A program made the position numbers and the translations under genes. 24,144 nucleotides of DNA, taken from assembly GCA_029238555.1 (NCBI GenBank), contig JAQWFV010000075.1, positions 1 through 24,144 of the forward strand, written 5' to 3'. Numbering within the stretch: the first letter of the stretch is position 1; each line of letters begins with the position of its first letter. The notes beneath the pieces are model-generated. The model was given only the letters and a program-made list of their open reading frames with translations. It searched no databases and was not told the DNA's origin. This DNA comes from Flavobacteriaceae bacterium (GTDB taxonomy: Bacteria > Bacteroidota > Bacteroidia > Flavobacteriales > Flavobacteriaceae). Positions 17,054 through 24,144 of the stretch are shown piece after piece.

Positions 17054-17062
17054 AAAAATTAC

Positions 17063-17932
17063 TTATGATTTTCCGGAGCTAAATAAATAATCTTTCTCCT
17101 CTTTTGTCAGTGAATCATAACCCGAATGACTGATCTTATCTAAAATAGCATCTATCTTTTTCTGTTGTTCTCGCTCCTTGTAAGCTGTTGTAACTCCTTG
17201 ACTTGACGTACTTTTATTATTTTTATAGGCCGTCTTTAAGGGTGATTTAGTACGTGTAAACAGCTTGGATAATGAAGAGAGAACAGATTCAAAAAAACGT
17301 CCTATATCTTGACCCTCTTTGAGCTTATTGGCATATACAAAACCTAGAATACCACCCCCAATATGAGCCAGGTGTCCTCCAGCATTACCATTGGGAATTT
17401 GAATAAGGTCTGTTAAAATAAAAAATACCCCAAGCTGCCAAAGCTTTACATTAAAGAAAAGCACCCTTACTTCATGATAAGGCATATAAGCACAAATAAA
17501 TATAAAAATAGCGGTGACTCCTGCAGACGCTCCAATTAAACTAGCTCCATTCCCACTAAATACGGGAAAAATGGTATAACTCAACAAGAAGACCAAACCT
17601 CCTGTAATTAAACCTAGGAAGTATACGTTTAAAAAACGCTTGGCATTAAAAAGATTCAAAAACAGCTGCCCACCGAAATAGAGCATGATCATATTAAAAA
17701 ATAGGTGCGAAAAGCTGGCATGAAAAAAAGCATAAGACACCAAGGTCCATGGTTTTTCTAAAATTCCCCAAAAACTACTTGGAAGGGAAAACCAGTACAA
17801 AAAGTTAGCTGCAGAAAAATCAAATAAAAACGGAAGGAGTGTTTGAAACAAATAAAAAGCAACACAACTCAATGCTAGCTTTTCATGAATGCCCCTTTGC
17901 TGCCACCAATAGGTAAAATTAGATCCTAACAT
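17063..17932 (-). CDS. Rhomboid intramembrane serine protease with C-terminal DUF6576 tail
   Basis: This 289-residue rhomboid has about six membrane segments over residues 18-202. The catalytic Ser is Ser136 in GASAG, the His is His190 in GGHLAHIGGG, and HASFSHLFFNM (71-81) is the conserved loop/TM2 motif. A soluble tail (about 205-289) ends in ILDKISHSGYDSLTKEEKDYLF, matching the DUF6576 tail seen on flavobacterial rhomboids. I chose the ATG at 17932, which follows the stop of the preceding gene by one base (TGATATG). An in-frame TTG at 17956 would add eight residues and overlap that gene by 23 bases. Substrate unknown. Confidence 0.9.
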   Translation of the reverse strand: MLGSNFTYWWQQRGIHEKLALSCVAFYLFQTLLPFLFDFSAANFLYWFSLPSSFWGILEKPWTLVSYAFFHASFSHLFFNMIMLYFGGQLFLNLFNAKRFLNVYFLGLITGGLVFLLSYTIFPVFSGNGASLIGASAGVTAIFIFICAYMPYHEVRVLFFNVKLWQLGVFFILTDLIQIPNGNAGGHLAHIGGGILGFVYANKLKEGQDIGRFFESVLSSLSKLFTRTKSPLKTAYKNNKSTSSQGVTTAYKEREQQKKIDAILDKISHSGYDSLTKEEKDYLFSSGKS

Positions 17933-17933
17933 A

Positions 17934-18677
17934 TCAATTCCATCTGTGGTTATCAAACTCGTTCTTTTTCCAATACCAGGCCATTATAAATCCAAATATA
18001 GCCCCACCAACGTGGGCGAAATGAGCAATACCTGAACCGAAAATACTATAACCCGTTACGCCAGAAAATAAATCTAGACCAATTAAAACAGGAATAAAAT
18101 ACTTGGCTTTTATGGGCACAGGGATGAACATTAAAAATAGCTCAGAATTAGGATAGGCCATACCAAAAGCAACAAGAACTCCATAAATAGCCCCTGATGC
18201 ACCTACTGCAGGAGTAGAGAAAGCAGCAAGCATATTATCTATTGTTCCCCTAGAAGCATAATCATACCAAGCCGGACTGTATTGCCCCTGACGTATAACA
18301 TCCATGACGGAATCAGGAGCTATTCCATTGGCCGCTAAAGCGTCTAATCCTTGCTGTAAATACAAATAATTAACGCCAGAATGTATTAGCGTAGCTCCAA
18401 TACCTGCTGAAATATAAAAAAATAAAAACTTCTGTTTTCCCCATTTAAACTCTAAAGGCGAACCAAAAGCCCAAAGTGCATACATATTAAAAAACAAATG
18501 CATAAAACCCCCATGCATAAACATATGCGTAAGCACCTGCCAAAAAGAGAAGTTGTCATTCCCAAAATACCAAAGAGAAAACCATTGGTATAAGACATCT
18601 CCGTACAACTGAGTGGCAATAAAAAAGATGACATTAATTATAATTAAATGCTTTACGGTATCACTAATCCTTCCCAT
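17934..18677 (-). CDS. Rhomboid intramembrane serine protease
   Basis: This 247-residue integral membrane protease has the rhomboid core: HMFMHGGFMHLFFNM (51-65), catalytic Ser161 in GASGAIYG, and His222 in HFAHVGG. Helices span about 8-27, 45-70, 82-100, 156-175, 190-206 and 216-236. A loop of about 50 residues separates the third and fourth helices. Unlike the gene after it, it has no long soluble tail. The ATG shares its A with the TAA of mutL (TAATG), which suggests coupled translation. The two rhomboids differ widely in sequence, so they are not a recent duplication. Confidence 0.93.
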   Translation of the reverse strand: MGRISDTVKHLIIINVIFFIATQLYGDVLYQWFSLWYFGNDNFSFWQVLTHMFMHGGFMHLFFNMYALWAFGSPLEFKWGKQKFLFFYISAGIGATLIHSGVNYLYLQQGLDALAANGIAPDSVMDVIRQGQYSPAWYDYASRGTIDNMLAAFSTPAVGASGAIYGVLVAFGMAYPNSELFLMFIPVPIKAKYFIPVLIGLDLFSGVTGYSIFGSGIAHFAHVGGAIFGFIMAWYWKKNEFDNHRWN

Positions 18678-20599
18678 TATAAAAATTTTAAATCTAGATC
18701 TGTTTGCTGCAAATTGGTCATTACGGACTTTCCAAAAGGAGAAGTCAAGAATTCTTTACAAGCAAATAGTTCATCTATAAGGTTTAATTGCTCTGGCAAC
18801 TCCAAAACGTCGCCTGTCTTTATGCCCATGCTTTTAGCTAAGGCCTTAGCCAATATATCTGTTTGTGAGAAATGGTCTCCGAGATGTCCTGCCTCATATG
18901 TGCTCAAAAAGTCTTGAATGACTTGTGATACATCTTTTTCCTGGAGTACTATGGGAATACCAGTAATAGACAGGGTTTGATTGTCTTTTATTTCCATATT
19001 GAAACCCAGTGAATGCAGTGAAGACATTAACTCCTTTAGGCGCATAATTTCAGGTATGCTAAATGAAAGCTCTTTGGGAAATAAAAGCTGTTGACTGGCG
19101 GCTTCTTGGTGGGTGAAATTGGTTAAAAAACGTTCGTATAAGACTCTTTGGTGTGCCCTTGACTGATGAATCACTAATAGTCCAGATTTGGTAGAACTCA
19201 CTAGATACTTTCTCCCTAATTGAAAGCAGTTATGAGCAGATTTTGACGGCATTTGAGCGTCAAAAAAACCTGCTTGCATCTGTGATTCCTCTACATATAG
19301 ATCATTTGAGCCTTGAGACACTTCATTAAAAGCGTCAAAAGGTTCTAAAATATTCATCTCATTACTGTCATGGGCAATATTGGAATAAAGGGATTCCCAT
19401 GAAGATGGTTTTTGATAAAAGGGGCTTTTGCTTGCGAACGAACTTTGTGATTTATGACTGCTTTGCTTTAAGGAAGTAGGTTGCTCTTGAATCTCAAAAG
19501 GATTGAAAGAAGCGTCTACAGAAATATGTGGAATGGGTGCAGGTTTTTTTAGCGAGTCATATGTATTGTCCAAGTTGGGGTCTCTCTCAAAGTCCAAGAC
19601 CGGAGCCACATTAAATTGACCCAAAGAATGCTTTATAGCAGATCTTAAAATGGCAAACAAGGTATGTTCGTCCTCAAATTTTATTTCAGTTTTAGTGGGG
19701 TGTATATTAATGTCAATAGTTTGAGGATCAACCTCTATTTGCAGGAAATATCCTGGGTGTACACCATTAGCAATAAGGCCTTCAAAAGCGCTTAACACAG
19801 CAAAATGCAATGAACTACTCTTTATAAATCTTTGATTTACAAAGAAAAACTGCGTACCCTTACTCTTTTTGGCAGATTCGGGTTTGAGCACGAACCCACT
19901 TATCTTTAGCTGGGGAGTTTCCTCTTGAACTGGAACTAATTTATCTTGAATTTTTTTTCCAAAAATCTGAACAATTCTTTGATTAAAACTGGTGCTAGGC
20001 AATACAAAGAGTGGTGCGCCATCTGCAAAATACGAAAATTTTATTCCAGGATGCACCAGCGCCAATCTGTGGAATTCATCGGTAATATGCCGTTGTTCCA
20101 CTTGCTTAGATTTCAAGAAATTACGCCTAGCGGGAATATTGTAAAATAAATTATTAACCGCAAAACTGGTTCCTTTAGGAGTAACAACTTCTTTATTTTC
20201 TTCCAATTTACCTGCAGCAATATGAATTTCCCTACCCAATTCCATCTCCTGGGTCCTAGTTTTCATAACCAGCTGAGCAATTGCAGCGATGGAAGCCAAA
20301 GCTTCTCCCCTAAATCCTTTAGTTTGAATATTAAAGAGGTCTTCTGCCTTTTGCAATTTAGACGTGGCATGACGTTCAAAACACAATTCAGCATCCTGAG
20401 CAGACATTCCTTCTCCATTGTCTATGACTTGAACCAAAAGTTTACCCCCTTCTTTAATATGAAGGGCAATTTCAGTTGCTCCAGCGTCTACGGCATTTTC
20501 GAGTAATTCCTTCACCAATGAAGCAGGTCTTTGAACAACTTCTCCAGCCGCAATTTGATTGGCCACATGAGCCTCTAATCGCTTAATAATTTGGGTCAT
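18677..20599 (-). CDS. mutL: DNA mismatch repair protein MutL
   Basis: MutL couples MutS mismatch recognition to strand removal. The 640-residue protein has an intact N-terminal GHKL ATPase: NQIAAGEVVQRPASLVKEL with LLENAVDAGA (Glu34), DNGEGM (60-65), GFRGEALASI (95-104) and PKGTSFAVNNLFYNIPARRNF. The transducer domain ends near 330, a low-complexity linker spans about 340-450, and the C-terminal dimerisation domain covers about 452-640. The C-terminal endonuclease motif, usually DQHA(X)2E(X)4E, reads HQSRAHQRVLYE (478-489), and the usual CPHGRP reads SPFGKS (620-625), so metal binding looks impaired. The start overlaps the preceding stop as TAATG, and the stop overlaps the next start in the same way. 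Confidence 0.95.
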   Translation of the reverse strand: MTQIIKRLEAHVANQIAAGEVVQRPASLVKELLENAVDAGATEIALHIKEGGKLLVQVIDNGEGMSAQDAELCFERHATSKLQKAEDLFNIQTKGFRGEALASIAAIAQLVMKTRTQEMELGREIHIAAGKLEENKEVVTPKGTSFAVNNLFYNIPARRNFLKSKQVEQRHITDEFHRLALVHPGIKFSYFADGAPLFVLPSTSFNQRIVQIFGKKIQDKLVPVQEETPQLKISGFVLKPESAKKSKGTQFFFVNQRFIKSSSLHFAVLSAFEGLIANGVHPGYFLQIEVDPQTIDINIHPTKTEIKFEDEHTLFAILRSAIKHSLGQFNVAPVLDFERDPNLDNTYDSLKKPAPIPHISVDASFNPFEIQEQPTSLKQSSHKSQSSFASKSPFYQKPSSWESLYSNIAHDSNEMNILEPFDAFNEVSQGSNDLYVEESQMQAGFFDAQMPSKSAHNCFQLGRKYLVSSTKSGLLVIHQSRAHQRVLYERFLTNFTHQEAASQQLLFPKELSFSIPEIMRLKELMSSLHSLGFNMEIKDNQTLSITGIPIVLQEKDVSQVIQDFLSTYEAGHLGDHFSQTDILAKALAKSMGIKTGDVLELPEQLNLIDELFACKEFLTSPFGKSVMTNLQQTDLDLKFL

Positions 20600-20895
20600 T
20601 ATAATATAATATCTAATCCACCCATTTGAACGGCGGTGTAAAAGGCCAATAATAAAAAGACAAAAATCACTGCCAAACGAATCCTTCTGTTTTTTTCCAT
20701 CGCCTGACTTTTTTGCCTACGCCAGTCTTCTCTAAAGGATTTAGGTCCAGAGGTTCTAAAGAGACTCTGATCTGCTGTAGAAGCTTCCTTTTCCCTTTTA
20801 AGCCTTTCTATACGCTCCTTCCGCTCATTGTAATAACGCGGAGAATAACCGTAAGATTTATTGCTGTTTTGTTTAAATAAAGTAGGTAGTTTCAT
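20599..20895 (-). CDS. Small basic membrane protein upstream of mutL
   Basis: This 98-residue protein has a highly charged N-terminal two-thirds with a KERIERLKREKEAS helix and WRRQKSQAMEKNRRIRL, then one transmembrane helix at about 72-90. The C-terminus is short, so it is probably a cytoplasmic-in, single-span protein. I know of no function. Homologues in Flavobacteriaceae are sometimes labelled riboflavin synthase beta subunit, apparently because ribH lies nearby, and nothing in this sequence supports that. It is translationally coupled to mutL through a TAATG overlap, with a -7 promoter box 16 bases upstream, so it heads the mutL operon. Confidence 0.75.
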   Translation of the reverse strand: MKLPTLFKQNSNKSYGYSPRYYNERKERIERLKREKEASTADQSLFRTSGPKSFREDWRRQKSQAMEKNRRIRLAVIFVFLLLAFYTAVQMGGLDIIL

Positions 20896-20911
20896 AATGG
20901 CATGCTTCTTT

Positions 20912-20919
20912 CAAAAATA
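20912..20919 (-). promoter_or_regulatory. Candidate -7 promoter box for the mutL operon
   Basis: Read on the minus strand this is TATTTTTG, matching TAnnTTTG, 16 bases before the ATG of the 98-residue membrane protein. No -33 TTG at normal spacing was seen. Confidence 0.45.
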
Positions 20920-20956
20920 GGAAAAAATAGCCCCTAGACTAAGTAAAAAGTCGCAA

Positions 20957-20970
20957 AATTGTTAACAATT
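20957..20970. repeat. Perfect 14-base palindrome AATTGTTAACAATT
   Basis: Bases 20957-20970 read the same on both strands. The palindrome lies in the 211-base gap between the mutL operon and ribH, about 37 bases upstream of the mutL-operon -7 box. The rest of the gap holds only short inverted repeats (ACTACTT 21030-21036 with 21082-21088, and CTTCAA 21051-21056 with 21079-21084) and no gene I can support. The palindrome could be a regulator site or chance in A/T-rich DNA. Confidence 0.35.
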
Positions 20971-21106
20971 CTTGGAACAACAAACGGAGTATACAGGTAT
21001 TGTCAGAAGATTAAACCGACTTTAAAAACACTACTTTCAGCCGCGAAAAGCTTCAAGTACTCATAAGAAAGCGCATCATTGAAGTAGTTAAAAACAATTA
21101 GCCCCC

Positions 21107-21586
21107 TTAAGATAAAGTAGCCATTTGAATGGCAGCCACAGCGGCTTCTACCCCTTTATTGCCGTGCTTCCCACCTGACCTGTCCTGTGCTTGCTGCAAA
21201 GTATTGTCTGTTAAGACACAAAAAATAACAGGCGTTTGGGTTTGAATATTTAAATCCATCACCCCTTGAGCGGTAGCCTGGCAAACAAAATCAAAATGCT
21301 TGGTTTCTCCTTGAATGACACTCCCAATCACAATTACTGCATCTGGGGCGTGTTTATCGATCATTTTAGAAGCGCCAAAAGGCAATTCAAAACTTCCAGG
21401 TACATGGAATGTAATAATGTCTTGGTCTTTAACACCATGGGAAATTAAGGTTTCTACTGCTCCTTTGTACAGGGAGTGCGTAATTTCCTTATTCCATTGA
21501 GACACTATCAAACCAATTCTAAGTCCATTGGCGTTGGGAACGTCTTCTGCGTTGTAATCGGATAAATTGCTAAGCGCGGTAGCCAT
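21107..21586 (-). CDS. ribH: 6,7-dimethyl-8-ribityllumazine synthase
   Basis: RibH condenses 5-amino-6-ribitylamino-uracil with 3,4-dihydroxy-2-butanone-4-phosphate, the step before riboflavin. The 159-residue protein has the family motifs GLIVSQWNKEIT (substrate-binding Trp31), VPGSFELPFGA (62-72), GSVIQGETKHFDFV with catalytic His97, and FCVLTDNTLQQAQDRSGGKHGNKG near the end. Length is normal. The start overlaps the upstream TPR gene's stop codon (TAATG), so the two are coupled. No FMN riboswitch is seen, and none is expected for an internal operon gene. Confidence 0.97.
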   Translation of the reverse strand: MATALSNLSDYNAEDVPNANGLRIGLIVSQWNKEITHSLYKGAVETLISHGVKDQDIITFHVPGSFELPFGASKMIDKHAPDAVIVIGSVIQGETKHFDFVCQATAQGVMDLNIQTQTPVIFCVLTDNTLQQAQDRSGGKHGNKGVEAAVAAIQMATLS

Positions 21587-22353
21587 TATTTGTCTCCGTT
21601 CATTAGTCCTAACAAGGCGTCTGCACCTGCCGCTTCTAATGCATTTGGAAAATCTGTTTTAATTTGGGCTATAAACGTAGCGGCCTTTTCTTTTTGACCT
21701 AGTGCCACTGCAGCTACAGCAGCTTTATGTAAGAATTTAGGTGTGGTGAACTCATTGTCACTATGTCCTAAAGCGCTTTGGTAGTAAGAAAGTGCCTCTG
21801 AAGTTTGCTCTAACTGCATAAAAGCGTCTCCAATAGCCCCTTTGGCCAATGCACCAAGTACAGCGTCATCTGATGAGAATTGCTCCAATTCAGCTATAGC
21901 TTCAGGGTATTTTTGCAGGTTTAACAAAGAAATTCCTGCAGCGTAATGGGCTAAATTAGCCGCTTTAGTACCTGCGTATTCCTGTGTAATATCTAAAAGA
22001 CCGTATTTACCTTCTGCACCATCTAAGGCCAACTGGAAAAGAGAATCTTTTGCTTGTGTGGCGTTAATAGCCTGATCAAAATATTGTTGTGGGTAAAATA
22101 ATTCGTTGGCTGCGGTAGCCTCTTGAGGCTTCTGTACAAATTGCACATAACCTAAATATCCTAAAACCGCTACTGCAACAGCACCAATCACTCCCAAAAT
22201 ATAGGTCTGATTCGCTGCTACCCAAGCTTCTGTTTTTGAAGCGCCTTCATCTAGGCTAGAGAAAACCTCAGCTGTTGTACTGTTTTCGTTTTGTAACTGT
22301 TCTGTCTCTTTGACATCTTTACCTTTATATCCGCGCTTATTATAAGTAGCCAT
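21586..22353 (-). CDS. Membrane-anchored tetratricopeptide-repeat protein
   Basis: This 255-residue protein has a charged cytoplasmic N-terminus (1-48), one transmembrane helix at about 50-72 (VIGAVAVAVLGYLGYVQFV), and a periplasmic helical region. The region from about 125 to 250 shows TPR-like repeats, for example AAGISLLNLQKYPEAIAELEQF and AFMQLEQTSEALSYYQSALG. The layout resembles YfgM-type proteins, which act as chaperone or stress adaptors at the membrane, but the similarity is architectural. It is divergent from recF, with -7 boxes in both directions in the 120-base gap, and it overlaps ribH by one base. Confidence 0.85.
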   Translation of the reverse strand: MATYNKRGYKGKDVKETEQLQNENSTTAEVFSSLDEGASKTEAWVAANQTYILGVIGAVAVAVLGYLGYVQFVQKPQEATAANELFYPQQYFDQAINATQAKDSLFQLALDGAEGKYGLLDITQEYAGTKAANLAHYAAGISLLNLQKYPEAIAELEQFSSDDAVLGALAKGAIGDAFMQLEQTSEALSYYQSALGHSDNEFTTPKFLHKAAVAAVALGQKEKAATFIAQIKTDFPNALEAAGADALLGLMNGDK

Positions 22354-22371
22354 AATCTATATTTAGTGGGG

Positions 22372-22379
22372 CAAAAATA
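22372..22379 (-). promoter_or_regulatory. Candidate -7 promoter box for the TPR-ribH operon
   Basis: On the minus strand this is TATTTTTG, matching TAnnTTTG, 18 bases before the ATG of the TPR gene. No -33 TTG at the usual spacing is evident. Confidence 0.4.
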
Positions 22380-22394
22380 AAGTTTTTATCTAAA

Positions 22395-22423
22395 TTGAAA
22401 AGCCTATTTATTCGTTATTTTTG
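22395..22423 (+). promoter_or_regulatory. Candidate promoter for recF (TTG-N18-TATTTTTG)
   Basis: TTG at 22395-22397 and TATTTTTG at 22416-22423 are separated by 18 bases, close to the Bacteroidota -33/-7 arrangement. This is the best full promoter match in the window. It lies 50 bases before the recF start. Confidence 0.55.
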
Positions 22424-22473
22424 AATAATTTGCACATAATTACCTAAAGCCCCCATTCAGCTAAGCATTTTCA

Positions 22474-23556
22474 ATGGTTTTAAAACAACTTTCCTTACTC
22501 AACTACAAGAATTTCAACCAACGTGATTTCACCTTTAACCCTAAAATGAATTGCATTGTTGGGGCCAACGGCATTGGCAAAACCAATGTCTTAGATGCTA
22601 TTTACCACTTGTCATTTGGTAAAAGTTACTTTAATCCCATCAGTTCTCAAAACATCAGACACGGAGAGGACTTTTTTGTCATAGATGCCCTTCTGGAGAA
22701 AGAAGAAAAATCTGAAAAGCTCATTTGCAGCATGAAAAAGGGGGCTAAAAAGGTCGTTAAGAGAAATGGAAAAGTCTATGAAAAGCTCGCAGACCACATA
22801 GGGTTTATGCCATTAGTCATGATTTCACCAGCAGACAGAGATCTTATTACAGAAGGGAGCGAAACCAGAAGAAAGTTTATTGATGGAGTTATTTCTCAAT
22901 CAGACAAAAACTATCTAAACAGCCTATTAAACTATCAGAAAGTGCTTTCTCAAAGAAACGCACTGCTCAAATACTTTGCCGCAAACCAGACTTTTGACCT
23001 GGAAACGCTAAGCGTTTACAACAGTCAATTGTCCCAATTAGCCCAACCAATTTACGAAAAAAGAAAGGCGTTTTTAACACAATTTATCCCGATTTTTCAA
23101 TCCCAACACCAGGCAATTTCTGGGGGAAATGAATCAGTAACTATTTCGTATTCAAGTGATTTAGACCAAGGGGCTTTAGAGGCTTTATTAGTTCAAAATC
23201 TCTCTAGAGACAGGGCCTTACAATACACCTCCGTAGGCATTCACAAAGACGACCTACAATTTGAATTAGAGGGACACCCTATAAAAAAATTCGGAAGTCA
23301 GGGACAACAGAAATCTTTTTTAATCGCTTTAAAACTCGCCCAATTTCACTTTATAAAAGAAAAGTCAAATACCACACCCATTTTACTCTTAGACGACATA
23401 TTTGACAAATTAGACGCCCAAAGAGTATCGCAATTATTGGGGCTAGTAAATGACCAAGCCTATGGTCAAATTTTTATCAGTGACACCCATGCAGACCGGA
23501 CTGAAGCAGTTTTAAAAACAACTCAGCACCCTTATGCACTAATTTCTTTAGCATAA
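22474..23556 (+). CDS. recF: DNA replication and repair protein RecF
   Basis: RecF is an SMC/ABC-type ATPase that, with RecO and RecR, helps load RecA at gaps. The 360-residue protein shows LSLLNYKNF at the start, the Walker A loop GANGIGKTN (30-38) followed by [15 protein letters not shown], the ABC signature region [18 protein letters not shown], and Walker [14 protein letters not shown] followed by the D-loop. All expected ATPase parts are intact and length is normal. It is not beside dnaA or dnaN here, unlike in many other phyla, and is followed after 17 bases by a lipoprotein gene. Confidence 0.95.
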   Translation: MVLKQLSLLNYKNFNQRDFTFNPKMNCIVGANGIGKTNVLDAIYHLSFGKSYFNPISSQNIRHGEDFFVIDALLEKEEKSEKLICSMKKGAKKVVKRNGKVYEKLADHIGFMPLVMISPADRDLITEGSETRRKFIDGVISQSDKNYLNSLLNYQKVLSQRNALLKYFAANQTFDLETLSVYNSQLSQLAQPIYEKRKAFLTQFIPIFQSQHQAISGGNESVTISYSSDLDQGALEALLVQNLSRDRALQYTSVGIHKDDLQFELEGHPIKKFGSQGQQKSFLIALKLAQFHFIKEKSNTTPILLLDDIFDKLDAQRVSQLLGLVNDQAYGQIFISDTHADRTEAVLKTTQHPYALISLA

Positions 23557-23573
23557 ATAACTACCTTTAAACC

Positions 23574-23996
23574 ATGCAAAAACAACTGTATCTCTTCTTA
23601 CTTTTAACGGTCATTACAGCTTGTAAATCCTCTATTAAAGAGGGCGAAATAAGCCAATTGGAAGGCTATTGGGAAATTACAAAAGTTGTTTTCCAAGACG
23701 GAACCACCAAGCCATATACTGTAAATACAACTATAGACTACATTGCTATTGATGGACTTAAGGGATATATAAAGAAAATGAAGCCAGGCCTAGACGGCCG
23801 ATACCAAACCTCTAACAAAGCAGCCCAATTTAAACTCCTTTTAAAAAATGAGGTCTGGGAAATGCATTTTGAGGGAGATATGAACAGTACCCTTAGCCTA
23901 CTGGAATTAGATAGCCTTGAATATGCTGTAAAAGATCAAGGTCAAGTACGATATTACTACAAACGTTATGAACCCATTAATATAAGCGATGAGTAG
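23574..23996 (+). CDS. Lipocalin-like lipoprotein
   Basis: This 140-residue protein has a lipoprotein signal: hydrophobic residues 5-15 and ITACKSS with lipidated Cys17. The mature part starts with LEGYWEITKVVFQDGT, the pattern of lipocalin-like (DUF4923/DUF5004-type) domains with a GxW motif, and continues as alternating beta strands. It would sit in a periplasm-facing or outer membrane leaflet. No ligand or function is indicated. It is probably co-transcribed with recF (17 bases upstream), and its end overlaps the next ATG by 8 bases. Confidence 0.75.
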   Translation: MQKQLYLFLLLTVITACKSSIKEGEISQLEGYWEITKVVFQDGTTKPYTVNTTIDYIAIDGLKGYIKKMKPGLDGRYQTSNKAAQFKLLLKNEVWEMHFEGDMNSTLSLLELDSLEYAVKDQGQVRYYYKRYEPINISDE

Positions 23997-24144
23997 GAAA
24001 GACAGTCCCCAACTTTTAAAAGATGCCTTAGCTGGTTTTATCTCAGAAAATAAACTTGAAAAGGGTTTAGACAAGGTAAACGCAAAAGACGCCTGGGTGC
24101 AATGTATGGGAAGCGGCGTAAACTCCTACACCAATGAAGTTCGT
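23989..24144 (+). CDS. DUF721/DciA-like protein (5' end only, runs off the right edge)
   Basis: An ATG at 23989, within the final codons of the lipoprotein gene, opens a frame of 52 codons to the window end without a stop. The sequence (LLKDALAGFISENKLEKGLD, then VNAKDAWVQCMGSGVNSYT) fits the N-terminus of DUF721 proteins of about 95-100 residues in Bacteroidota. This group is related to DciA, the replicative helicase loader or operator. Position after recF agrees with other Flavobacteriia. The truncation prevents checking the rest. Confidence 0.75.
   Translation, partial: MSRKDSPQLLKDALAGFISENKLEKGLDKVNAKDAWVQCMGSGVNSYTNEVR

Noticed and set aside
17933..17956. Longer start for the second rhomboid at an in-frame TTG (17956)
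   Set aside because: It would overlap the upstream rhomboid by 23 bases; the ATG at 17932 follows that stop by one base.

Overview
The window looks like a chromosomal segment from a member of the Flavobacteriaceae (Bacteroidota). The grounds are low-GC coding sequence, A-rich ribosome-binding regions without clear Shine-Dalgarno motifs, several matches to the Bacteroidota -7 promoter box TAnnTTTG, and lineage-typical proteins: a NagB/PIG-L fusion, a signal peptidase I with an N-terminal membrane extension, DUF5683, DUF6122 and WbqC-like proteins, and a two-subunit methylmalonyl-CoA mutase. I see no phage, IS element, integrase, CRISPR array, rRNA or tRNA. No stretch over 300 bases lacks a gene; the longest gaps are 20896-21106 and 745-925.

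Region 1 (1-5599) is an amino-sugar and peptidoglycan-salvage neighbourhood. A DeoR-family repressor, cut by the left edge, is divergent from a fused glucosamine-6-phosphate deaminase/PIG-L deacetylase. These are followed by a GHL10 glycosidase-like lipoprotein, the superfamily of the denuded-peptidoglycan hydrolase DigH, and by anhydro-N-acetylmuramic acid kinase (AnmK). Together they suggest cleavage of wall glycans, phosphorylation of anhydroMurNAc and return of amino sugar to fructose-6-phosphate, under a sugar-phosphate-responsive repressor. This linkage is an inference from gene content and order.

Region 2 (5762-10234) runs uridine kinase, a FtsB/DivIC-like division protein, then the small and large subunits of methylmalonyl-CoA mutase with overlapping reading frames. 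A hairpin with a T-run overlaps the mutB stop codon.

Region 3 (10337-16042) is a tightly packed seven-gene plus-strand run: parA, parB, a DUF5683 membrane protein, dapB, lepB, a WbqC-like protein and a DUF6122 membrane protein. It links chromosome segregation, diaminopimelate/lysine synthesis and protein export.

Region 4 (16034-20895, minus strand) converges on region 3 with a 9-base tail-to-tail overlap. In transcription order it holds a small membrane protein, mutL, two rhomboid proteases and a membrane-anchored endonuclease/exonuclease/phosphatase-fold protein. Region 5 (21107-22353, minus) has a membrane-anchored TPR protein and ribH. Region 6 (22474 to the end, plus) has recF, a lipocalin-like lipoprotein and the start of a DUF721/DciA-like gene.

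Most of the window is conserved housekeeping sequence, and I found no clearly new system. The points most worth checking are the NagB/PIG-L fusion with its altered catalytic motif and paired candidate operator, the salvage cluster as a unit, and the degenerate endonuclease motifs of MutL.
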